Source: Burkholderia contaminans (lineage in GTDB: Bacteria > Pseudomonadota > Gammaproteobacteria > Burkholderiales > Burkholderiaceae). From it: 64,000 bases of DNA. How positions within the stretch are numbered: the stretch's first letter is position 1; every line of letters begins with the position of its first letter. Shown in pieces: positions 53,596-61,298 of the stretch. Made by a program: the position numbers and the translations under genes. The stretch lies in the NCBI RefSeq assembly GCF_029633825.1, contig NZ_CP090641.1:1178001-1242000 (forward strand). The letters run 5' to 3'. Below the pieces are notes generated by a model, which had not been told where the DNA came from, made no database searches, and was given only the letters and a program-made list of their open reading frames with translations.

Positions 53596-55569
53596 ATGAA
53601 TCAGACCGTCCGCAATTTCGTCGTGATCGATTCGATTCACGGTCCGTTCGTCATCAACCGGCACTGCGCATATCAAGCCGAGGCGCTGATCAAGACCGGA
53701 CGGCCGCACATCCAGCACGAGCTCGACGCGATCCTGCAGGTGATCGACCAGTTGCCGGACGATGCGATCGCTGTGGACGGCGGCGCGAATGCAGGGCTCG
53801 TGTGCGTGCCGATCGCGCACCGGCTGCGCGCGCGCGGCGGCCGCGTGTATGCATTCGAGCCGCAGCGCACGCTGTTTCATGCGCTCGGCGGCACCGTCGC
53901 GCTCAACCAGCTCGACAACCTCCATCTGCTGAACATGGGTGTCGGGGGCGTCAACGGCACGATGAAAGTGCCCGACGTCGATTACGGGCAGGCCGCCGAC
54001 TTCGGCCAGGTCTCGCTCGTCGACGCGCGCACGGAAGGCGGCACGCCGACGCCGGTCGTCACGCTCGATTCGCTCGGCCTGCCACGACTGGATTTCCTGA
54101 AGCTCGACGTCGAAGGGATGGAGATCGACGCGCTGCGCGGCGCGCGCCGGCTGATCGAGACGCACCTTCCGTGGTGCTGGGTCGAATACTGGAAAGTCGG
54201 CGAGGCGCCGATCATCGCCACCTTTGCCGGCCTCGACTACACGTTCTACCGGGTCGACCCGCTGAACCTGCTTTGCGTGCCGAACCCGCGCTGGGATCCG
54301 CAGCGGCTGACCATCGCGATCGAGCAGGTCACGATCGAAGCGACGGCCGATGACGACACGCACCACCCGCCAGCGACCGCCGCCGACACCGACGCGCCCG
54401 AAACGAACTGGAACCGCGCGCTCGACCACGAGTCGCGCTGCGAGTGGGGGCATGCCATTGCCCGCTGGCAGCGCGCGCTCGGCCGCGGGCTCGACGACGA
54501 TGCGATCGCACTGCAACTCGCGTCGTGCTACGGCTTCGCCGGTGCGCCCGATGCCGGGCTGGCGGCGCTCGAACGCTTCGGCGATCCCGCCGCGCTCCCC
54601 GACGCGGCGCGCGGCCGCATCGAGCTGGCCCGTTCGGCGCTGCTGCTGCGCGCCGGCCGGCGCGACGAGGCCGCCCGTGCCACCATCTCCAGCGAAAACG
54701 TGCTGACGGCCGCGCAGTTCGGGCTGCCGACGGAGCGGCTCTACCAGGGCCAGCCGCTGCAAGGCAAGCGGCTGCTGGTGCTCAGCTACGGCGGCGTCGG
54801 CGACCAGCTCCAGTACGCGCGCTACCTGGGCGCACTCGACACGCTCGGCTGCACGAGCGTGACCGTCGTCGTGCCGGACGCGCTGACCGGCCTGCTGCGT
54901 CACACGTTCCCGCACCTCGAATTCATCGGTGCGCACGGCGCGTGGGTCGACACGTCGCAGATCGCGCACGACTACTGGTGTTCGTTCCTGGTGCTCGCTG
55001 CGCAGTTCGGCTACGCACCGGCGCCCAAAGGATCGGCGGCCGCGTACCTGTCGTGCCCGCCCGAGCGCGCGGCCGCGTGGCGCGAGCGCGTGGAGCGCGA
55101 CGGCCATCCCGCCGGCACGCGCCGCATCGGGCTCAACTGGCGCGGTCGCGACGAAAGCGACGCGCGCTTCCATCGCGCGGCCAGCCTGCGCGACCTCGCG
55201 CCGTTGACGCGGATGCATGGCCACGCCGCGTACTGCATCAACCGCGACCTGTCCGCGCAGTCCGAGCAATCGGACCTGCCGGTGACGTTCCCGCACCAGG
55301 CGATCGGCGATTTCAGCGACCTGGCGGGGCTGATGCTGGCGCTGGATGCCGTGGTGACCACCTGCACCGCGCACATCCATCTCGCCGGCGCGCTCGGCGT
55401 GCCGGCCGTGCTGCTGCTCAGCCCGAAAGCCGACGCGCGCTGGGAAACCGGCTCGCGCACCGCGCTCTATCCGGGCATCCGGATCGTGCGCGCCGCACGC
55501 GTCGGGCAATGGGACGACGCGGTCGACCGCGCGATGGCGTTCGTGCTCGGCGGATTCGGGAAGGATTGA
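53596..55569 (+). CDS. FkbM methyltransferase / TPR / GT9-like fusion protein
   Basis: 657 residues with three parts. Residues 1-245: FkbM-family SAM-dependent methyltransferase (VDGGANAG as SAM motif, AFEPQRTLF, FLKLDVEGMEIDAL). About 270-375: helical repeats resembling TPRs (ARWQRALGRGLDDDAIALQL). About 385-657: a glycosyltransferase-9/ heptosyltransferase-like domain (LLVLSYGGVGDQLQYARYLG, IGLNWRGRDESD and TCTAHIHLAGALGVP). FkbM enzymes O-methylate sugars or small molecules. Fusion to a glycosyltransferase supports synthesis of a methylated glycan. ATG 53596 follows the DUF2827 gene by 28 bp. Confidence 0.83.
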   Translation: MNQTVRNFVVIDSIHGPFVINRHCAYQAEALIKTGRPHIQHELDAILQVIDQLPDDAIAVDGGANAGLVCVPIAHRLRARGGRVYAFEPQRTLFHALGGTVALNQLDNLHLLNMGVGGVNGTMKVPDVDYGQAADFGQVSLVDARTEGGTPTPVVTLDSLGLPRLDFLKLDVEGMEIDALRGARRLIETHLPWCWVEYWKVGEAPIIATFAGLDYTFYRVDPLNLLCVPNPRWDPQRLTIAIEQVTIEATADDDTHHPPATAADTDAPETNWNRALDHESRCEWGHAIARWQRALGRGLDDDAIALQLASCYGFAGAPDAGLAALERFGDPAALPDAARGRIELARSALLLRAGRRDEAARATISSENVLTAAQFGLPTERLYQGQPLQGKRLLVLSYGGVGDQLQYARYLGALDTLGCTSVTVVVPDALTGLLRHTFPHLEFIGAHGAWVDTSQIAHDYWCSFLVLAAQFGYAPAPKGSAAAYLSCPPERAAAWRERVERDGHPAGTRRIGLNWRGRDESDARFHRAASLRDLAPLTRMHGHAAYCINRDLSAQSEQSDLPVTFPHQAIGDFSDLAGLMLALDAVVTTCTAHIHLAGALGVPAVLLLSPKADARWETGSRTALYPGIRIVRAARVGQWDDAVDRAMAFVLGGFGKD

Positions 55570-55662
55570 TCGACGGGATGCGGATCGGGGCCGCGGCGTG
55601 CGGATGATGTCGACGCGGGCCGTGCGTCTCGCGCGGTGGCCCGTGACGGGCGTGAACAGGCG

Positions 55663-56079
55663 CTAGACCAGTACCCGATCGCCGCTCTGCGCGGCGAACG
55701 TACGGCCATGCCGCCGCCCCATCCGCGCGAGCACCGCGAAGCAACGCGCCACCGGCCGGCTGGCGCCGCCGGACTGCTTGACGAGGCTGTCGGATACGCC
55801 ACGCGCGATGGCCGAATCGTCGCCGCACGCGCCCGCGATGACGGCCGCGTAATAGTGCCGCGCCGCCAGCTCGCGGCCACCGGCGTCGAGCGGCGTCATT
55901 CGCTGAATCCGGCGCGCAATGGATTTCAGGCCGTCGAGGTACGGCGCGACGTCGATCGGCACATCGGTCGATTCGGCGCCCAGTTGCCACAGCATGTCGG
56001 CCAGCTCGGTGATCGCGACGAGGTCGCGCGCACCGGTCGCCTGCGTGCCCGTTCCGCCTCCGGCCTTCGTGCCTGCCAT
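55663..56079 (-). CDS. Hypothetical small protein
   Basis: About 138 residues, helical and Ala-rich (ITELADMLWQLGAESTDVPI, then IDVAPYLDGLKSIARRIQRM), without signal or membrane segment. ATG 56079 is preceded by AAAGGGG at 6-7 nt and was preferred to an ATG at 56196 that overlaps the EAL gene. No family is recognised. It follows the EAL-domain gene in the same direction (93 bp), so a link to c-di-GMP signalling is possible but speculative. Confidence 0.6.
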   Translation of the reverse strand: MAGTKAGGGTGTQATGARDLVAITELADMLWQLGAESTDVPIDVAPYLDGLKSIARRIQRMTPLDAGGRELAARHYYAAVIAGACGDDSAIARGVSDSLVKQSGGASRPVARCFAVLARMGRRHGRTFAAQSGDRVLV

Positions 56080-56171
56080 GCTCAACCCCTTTGCGATTCG
56101 TCCCGGCCACGCGCCGATCACGCCCGACATCGGCGTGCATCCGGCACGCCACCTCGCCTGTTCCCGCGCCG

Positions 56172-57038
56172 TCACGCGACGGCCGGCGACCGCCACGAAA
56201 AACGGATGCCCTGCGCCCAGGCGACGCCCGCATCCACGATGATCTGCCGGTCGACCTCGCTCTCCACGCCCTCGACGACGACGTGCCGCGCGCCTTCATG
56301 CGCGAACGCGATCAGCCGGCGGAACTGGTAACGCCCGATCGCGTTGCGCTTGATCAGCGACAGGATCGACCGGTCGAGCTTCACGATGTCGGGATTGCCG
56401 ACCACCAGGTTGTTCAAAGCACTGAAGCCGACACCGAAATCGTCGATCGCGATGCGGCACCCGGCTTGCCGGAAGCGGTTCACGAACGAACGACCCGCGA
56501 CAGGGTTCAGCGGCCCCGTCTCCGTGATCTCGACCACCAGGCGCGCCGCGACCGACGGCTCGCGCTCGAGCCGCCTGAAGATGGCCAGCCACGCGTCGTC
56601 GACCACCGCGCTCGCTGCCGCCACGTTGCAGCCGTAAACGGCAGCCGGATCGGCGCGCAGTGCGTCAATCGCCCGGCCGACCACGAGCCGGTCGAACCAC
56701 CGCATCAGCCCGAGCGCCTCGAGGCGCGGCAGGAACGCGGCCGGCGGCAGCGCATCGCGCTCGCCCCACCGCAATCGCGCCAGGCACTCCTGATACAGCA
56801 CACCGCCCGACAGGTCGGCCCGGCACACGGGCTCCTGCGCAAACCCGAGCCGGCTTTCCACGAAACTGCGTACCGACGCGAGGTCGGGATGATCGTCGGG
56901 GGCGCCGAACACGAGATCGATTTCGTCCCGATTCACTTCCCGATTCGCCTCCAGGCGAGCTTCGACCGCATTCATCCGGCGCTCCGGCAAATGGCGAGCC
57001 GCCGATCGCGGCTCGACCTCAAGAAACATGCGGAGCAT
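56172..57038 (-). CDS. EAL-domain cyclic-di-GMP phosphodiesterase-like protein
   Basis: 288 residues, a single EAL domain with a short N-terminal segment and no sensor or membrane helices. Metal/catalytic positions: E of ECLARLRW (EAL replaced by ECL), N in GCNVAAAS, E in EITETGPL, the DDFG of IDDFGVGFSALNNL, K in IVKLDRSIL, and EGVES. Most of the active site is kept, so it may hydrolyse c-di-GMP, though the altered ECL motif leaves room for a binding-only role. It is in an AT-rich boundary next to the adhesin-modification genes and could tune surface attachment. Confidence 0.83.
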   Translation of the reverse strand: MLRMFLEVEPRSAARHLPERRMNAVEARLEANREVNRDEIDLVFGAPDDHPDLASVRSFVESRLGFAQEPVCRADLSGGVLYQECLARLRWGERDALPPAAFLPRLEALGLMRWFDRLVVGRAIDALRADPAAVYGCNVAAASAVVDDAWLAIFRRLEREPSVAARLVVEITETGPLNPVAGRSFVNRFRQAGCRIAIDDFGVGFSALNNLVVGNPDIVKLDRSILSLIKRNAIGRYQFRRLIAFAHEGARHVVVEGVESEVDRQIIVDAGVAWAQGIRFSWRSPAVA

Positions 57039-57581
57039 GACGTGCTCCGCCGCCTACCCGGCCCATCCTGTTATGTCGATCTTTTCCGGGAGCGTACTTT
57101 TCGCTTCGGCGCGCCGTCAAATTCGATATTTTCAACGATATTCGGTTACCTGAAATACACCATGTACGCGCGATACCGACTGTGCGACAGGTCACACTAG
57201 CGCAAATTGCGGAACCCGACGCAGATGCTGTTTATTATCTTCTTCTAAACAATCTTTCCCGAATCAATTGTCCGGCAATTTACGGGCCACGAAATCGGGA
57301 TATTCTCAATTGATCAGACCAATACCGGCCCGCGAAGTACTGCCCGCTTCCGCGGCCAAGCTCATCTCGGAGGCCTGTTGCGGAGGCCTTTCGCCCGATT
57401 TTCCTTTCGCTGAAAATCGGCCGCCGTGCGCCATTCGATCACTGCAGCATTCAATTTTCCCGTTTCAAACTAATTATTAAATTTATAAACGGAATCAAGT
57501 CGCCTCGAATCGATAATACCAAGTTAATTCATATGACGATTATCAATTGAACCATTTTTAACAATCTTAAATACTTGTTAA

Positions 57582-57674
57582 CCTTTAAAATGATTTCCGA
57601 CGGACTTCCCTCGGAGCCGTCAGATTCGTGCCTTCAAAACCGTCGAACCGTTCGGGTTCGGCGGTTTCTTTTTT
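57582..57674 (+). ncRNA. Candidate small RNA ending in an intrinsic terminator
   Basis: A possible promoter (TTGAAC at 57547-57552, 17-base spacer, AATACT at 57570-57575) precedes about 93 bases with two hairpins: an imperfect one at 57599-57621 with a CCTC loop, and a perfect 13-bp terminator stem at 57637-57667 followed by a T-rich tail. The pyrimidine stretch CTTCCCTC is complementary to Shine-Dalgarno sequences, a typical sRNA seed. Prediction only; the promoter match is partial (4 of 6 in each box). Confidence 0.4.
57637..57674 (+). terminator. Strong intrinsic terminator, T-tract on the plus strand
   Basis: Left arm 57637-57649 and right arm 57655-57667 form a 13-bp stem (one T-G wobble) with a 5-base loop, then C and six T. 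On the minus strand it would also have TTTT, so it may end the DUF2827 gene (stop at 57763) from the right as well. No plus-strand protein gene lies upstream. Confidence 0.85.
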
Positions 57675-57762
57675 AACGGCACCATTTCGTCAGACATTAG
57701 GGCGGGACAATCCCGATGGCGGGATTCGGCGCGACGGTGTGCGTCGCCCGAACGATCAGGCC

Positions 57763-58905
57763 TCATGCGGCCGATGCGCCGACCAGGTTCGCGAGCAGCG
57801 CATCGTATTCGGCGATGAGTGCCGGATTGGCCGACGTATAGCGGCGGAGGATCTCGCGCTGGCGCCGCGTGTACGCTTCCCAGTCGTCGTCGTGCGTATG
57901 CAGCGCGCGCAGCAGCACATCGGCGCCTTGCTGCACGTCGTTGTCCGGATAGTAGTAGCCGAGATCGGGCGCGAGGCTCGCGTTGTGCACGAGCGGATAG
58001 CCCTGCCAGCACACGTCGAAATAGAAATAGTTGAGCGGGTTCGACCATTGGTGCGACACGACGATATCGGTCAGGTCGGCCAGGAACAGCGGCGTATCGA
58101 AGCGCCCGACGAAGCTCGCCTTGCCCGCGCGCACGATGTCGAGGTAGTTCATCAGCATCACGAACTCCGGGCTGTCGTGTGCGAGATGGAGGGCATTCGT
58201 CACGTGCGTGAAGCAGATCGCATCGGGGTCTCGCCGATACGCTTCGTCGATGATCAGCATCGGATACACGCAGAACTTCACCACGTCGTGGTTCGGCTCC
58301 ATCACCGTCAGCCGCTTGCCGGGCTCGCTGCGCGGCCGGTATTCACCGTGCTCGGGCAGCGGCGCGGCGCGCGCACTCAGGAACATCGGATCCCACACGA
58401 ACGGCACGACGCGCCCCGGGCAGCGGCGCAGCGACTGCAGGAACGGCAGCGACGAAGGCGCGATCTGCGGAATCGCCCACACCTCGTCGTAGCCGCGGTT
58501 GATGAACAGCGAATCCCACAGCCGGCGGCCGAACAGCATCGACTCCATCACGTTGATGTACTCGACGCCGCAGCAGTAGCTGACGAGCTTCGCGCCGCGC
58601 GCCTTCAAATACGCCGTCTGCTCGCCGTTGACCTGCCCGCCGAGCTCGATCACCACGTCGAGCGAATCCTTCATGTCGTCGAACGTGCGCGTGTCGAACA
58701 CGTTGCGATCCCACGGCAGCGCATCGGTGAGCGGCACGTCGGTGGTGTTGACCAGCGTCACGCGGTAGCCGTGCGGCGACGCCATCAGCAGCTTCGCGAG
58801 AAACAACGCGTTCTGCTTGATGCCGTTGATCCACAGGCTTTCGTCGGGGGCGCGCAGTCCGATCGTGATACCGATGCGCAGGCCGTTCAGGACAGGAGAC
58901 GTCAT
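57763..58905 (-). CDS. DUF2827 protein, putative glycosyltransferase (copy 4, divergent)
   Basis: 380 residues on the opposite strand to copies 1-3 and the most divergent: the family block reads SHQWSNPLNYFYFDVCWQG and PLVHNASLAPDLGYYYPDND, with WEN changed to WSN. The opening (GLRIGITIGLRAPDESLWIN) and VPFVWDPMF centre keep the family pattern. ATG 58905 was chosen over an ATG at 58995 because the family starts there (MTSPVLNGLRIG). It is divergent from the methyltransferase gene at 59183. Confidence 0.8.
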   Translation of the reverse strand: MTSPVLNGLRIGITIGLRAPDESLWINGIKQNALFLAKLLMASPHGYRVTLVNTTDVPLTDALPWDRNVFDTRTFDDMKDSLDVVIELGGQVNGEQTAYLKARGAKLVSYCCGVEYINVMESMLFGRRLWDSLFINRGYDEVWAIPQIAPSSLPFLQSLRRCPGRVVPFVWDPMFLSARAAPLPEHGEYRPRSEPGKRLTVMEPNHDVVKFCVYPMLIIDEAYRRDPDAICFTHVTNALHLAHDSPEFVMLMNYLDIVRAGKASFVGRFDTPLFLADLTDIVVSHQWSNPLNYFYFDVCWQGYPLVHNASLAPDLGYYYPDNDVQQGADVLLRALHTHDDDWEAYTRRQREILRRYTSANPALIAEYDALLANLVGASAA

Positions 58906-59182
58906 CGTCGGCAGGATGGAAGGTTGGATGGGGAGGGAATGGACGCAGTGTAGCGCGCGATGCGCCGCCCGCGTCAAGCGGCGCGGCGGCGGCAAGCCGG
59001 CATTCTAGCGGAGCGCCCGCCCCATACTGTCAGGGATGGTCAGCGCGCGGGGCGGCCGCGCAATTCCGCCGGATCGCTGTGCGATACTCGTGCCACCCGA
59101 CGCCAGTTGGCCGGATTGTTCGGGCATTCGAACGGGCGACAGACGGGCTTGCCGAGCCGCGATCAAAAGAAGGGCTGACGAA

Positions 59183-59875
59183 ATGGAACACAATGCCGCG
59201 CAAGTCTTCCAGAAGATCCACGACGAAAAGGGCTGGCACTCGCAGGAAAGCGTGTCCGGGTGGGGATCGGAGCTGAAAAACACCGCGCAGATCATTCGCG
59301 AGCTGCCCGGGCTGCTGGGCCGCTACGGGGTGCGCTCCATGCTCGACGCGCCGTGCGGCGATTTCAACTGGATGCGCCATGTCAACCTCGACGGCATCGA
59401 CTACATCGGCGCGGATATCGTGCAGACCCTCGTGACGGCCAACCAGGCGACGTGGACTTCGCCGAGCCGTCGTTTCGTGCATCTGGACCTGCTCCGGGAT
59501 CCGTTGCCGGACGCCGACCTGATCCTGTGCCGCGACTGCCTGTTTCATTTTTCCCATGCGGACGTGTTCCGCGCCTTCGAGCGCTTCTCCGCAACGAAAG
59601 CGCGCTACCTGCTGACCACGACCTTCATCTACCGCAGCTATCCGCGCAACGCGAACATCGCGACCGGCCAGTGGACGCCCATCAACCTCGAGATGGCGCC
59701 GTTCGATCTCGATCCGCCGCTGACGCTGCTGGTCGAGGGCAGCAACGAATCCGTCATCTACGGGCCCGACATCGGCACGGTGCCGATGTCCGATCGCTGT
59801 CTCGGACTCTGGAGCATGGACAGCGTTCGCGAGCGGCTACGGCGACCGCTGCCGGACCTTCCGGGCGCGCAATGA
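59183..59875 (+). CDS. Class I SAM-dependent methyltransferase
   Basis: 230 residues with a Rossmann-type methyltransferase fold: motif I LDAPCGDFNWM (about 54-64), YIGADIVQTL (about 76-85) and an acidic DLILCRDCLFHF segment for motif IV (about 112-123). The family is often encoded with glycan-synthesis genes. ATG 59183 has AGAAGG nine bases upstream. Its stop overlaps the glycosyltransferase start (ATGA), so the two are translationally coupled and probably act on the same glycan. Confidence 0.8.
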   Translation: MEHNAAQVFQKIHDEKGWHSQESVSGWGSELKNTAQIIRELPGLLGRYGVRSMLDAPCGDFNWMRHVNLDGIDYIGADIVQTLVTANQATWTSPSRRFVHLDLLRDPLPDADLILCRDCLFHFSHADVFRAFERFSATKARYLLTTTFIYRSYPRNANIATGQWTPINLEMAPFDLDPPLTLLVEGSNESVIYGPDIGTVPMSDRCLGLWSMDSVRERLRRPLPDLPGAQ

Positions 59876-61194
59876 TCGTCATCAGCCACTTCGGCCAGGC
59901 CGCACCCGCGAGCCTCGAGAATCACCGGCAATACGCGCAGGCGCACGGCTATCGCCACGAAATCGTCGACGCCTCCGCGATGCCGCAGGCGCTGCCGTTG
60001 CGGCCGCTCCATCGCTACGAATCACTGCTCCATGTGCTGCGCGGCGCGCAGCCCGACGAACTCGTGCTGCTGCTCAGCGAAGATGCGGCGATCATCGAGC
60101 CCGTCGCGCTCGACCGCCTGATGAGCGGCCGAGACATGCTGTTCGTCGACGCGTTCGCGCCCCCATTGCCGCAGGTCGACGTGCAGATCTGGCGCAATAC
60201 GGCGGCCGTGCGGGCGATCGTGATGCAGCTGGTGCAGCGCTGCAAGCTCGGCAGCGAACCGCGGCTGACCTCGGAGGCCGCGCTGTTCGCGGCGCTCGAC
60301 ACGCATCACTACATGACCCCGATCGACGGGCTGTATCCGGTCATGCCGACCAGCCCCGACCTCGATCCGATGTGGAGCCGCGAACCGACGTTCGCGATCA
60401 GCATCGACGACACGCCGCACGATCCCGAACGGAAAGGCACGACGCCCCGTTTCCGCGACACGCTCGTGGCATACATCAATCGATGCCAGGCCGCCGGCCG
60501 GCCGATGTTCTCGTTCGATCACGCCGCCGCCCATACGCCGGACGAAGCCGCCGAGCGCAGCACCTACAATCCTGGCAGCCCGATCGCGTTGATGACGCTC
60601 TACACGCCGAACATCGGCAGCTATGCGCGCGTCGCCGAACGGAATTTCCGGCGGTACTGCGACACGCACGGCTACACGCTCTACGTGCATCGCGACGTTC
60701 CGGCCGAGATCGGCCTGAACGCGACCGGCAACTGGTTCAAGCCGTGGCTGCTGCATGCGTACCTGCAGCATCACGAATGGGTCGTGTGGCTCGATGCCGA
60801 CGTGCTGATCGCGGACCAGCAGAAAGCGCTGGCGCCGCTGCTCGAAGGGCGCGACTGGCTGCTCGCGCACGACCTCGGCCAGTGGGCGTTCAACTCGGGC
60901 GTGATGGCATTCCGGCGCACCGGGCGCAACGACGCGATGCTGCGCGACATGATGACGACGATCACCGCGCTGCACGACCGGTCGAGCGTCTATGCGAGCG
61001 ACGGCGACCAGCTGCATTTCATTCGCGCGATGGAGCGCGACGGGCAATTGCACGGCGAAGGCGTGGCCGATCTCGTCAGCTTCAACACGCCCTGGCTGTT
61101 TCGCCGCGCGGACAGCTACATCGTGCATTACTACGGAATGTGGTCCGCGATGCGTGCGCTGATGATGGCGCACGACGACGGCGTGCTGGGCTGA
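59872..61194 (+). CDS. Double-domain glycosyltransferase, GMA12/MNN10-like C-terminal half
   Basis: 440 residues, no membrane helix. The C-terminal half (about 238-440) resembles the galactosyl transferase GMA12/MNN10 family, with the nucleotide-sugar DxD motif in VVWLDADVLI, NSGVMAFRRTG and a SDGDQLHF segment. The N-terminal half (about 1-200) looks like a second, degenerate GT-A domain (HGYRHEIVDAS, then LLLSEDAAIIEP where the DxD would be). Start overlaps the methyltransferase stop. Presumed to extend a glycan; sugar and acceptor unknown. Confidence 0.78.
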   Translation: MIVISHFGQAAPASLENHRQYAQAHGYRHEIVDASAMPQALPLRPLHRYESLLHVLRGAQPDELVLLLSEDAAIIEPVALDRLMSGRDMLFVDAFAPPLPQVDVQIWRNTAAVRAIVMQLVQRCKLGSEPRLTSEAALFAALDTHHYMTPIDGLYPVMPTSPDLDPMWSREPTFAISIDDTPHDPERKGTTPRFRDTLVAYINRCQAAGRPMFSFDHAAAHTPDEAAERSTYNPGSPIALMTLYTPNIGSYARVAERNFRRYCDTHGYTLYVHRDVPAEIGLNATGNWFKPWLLHAYLQHHEWVVWLDADVLIADQQKALAPLLEGRDWLLAHDLGQWAFNSGVMAFRRTGRNDAMLRDMMTTITALHDRSSVYASDGDQLHFIRAMERDGQLHGEGVADLVSFNTPWLFRRADSYIVHYYGMWSAMRALMMAHDDGVLG

Positions 61195-61298
61195 CGCAGA
61201 GGTTCGAAGCGGCACAACCCGCTGGATGACTACAAACAATTTCCCGAGCGACGGCGCTCATCGCGTGCCGGCAAGCCGCCGGCACGCACGGCCTACGG

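Larger units (their letters stand above)
57039..57762. other. AT-rich intergenic island with candidate sRNA
   Basis: 724 bases between the EAL gene (leftward, start 57038) and the fourth DUF2827 gene (leftward, stop 57763). From about 57200 to 57630 it is strongly AT-rich, like the leader of the adhesin. It should contain the EAL promoter on the minus strand; on the plus strand it holds a candidate sRNA (57582-57674). No convincing protein frame is seen. Confidence 0.6.
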
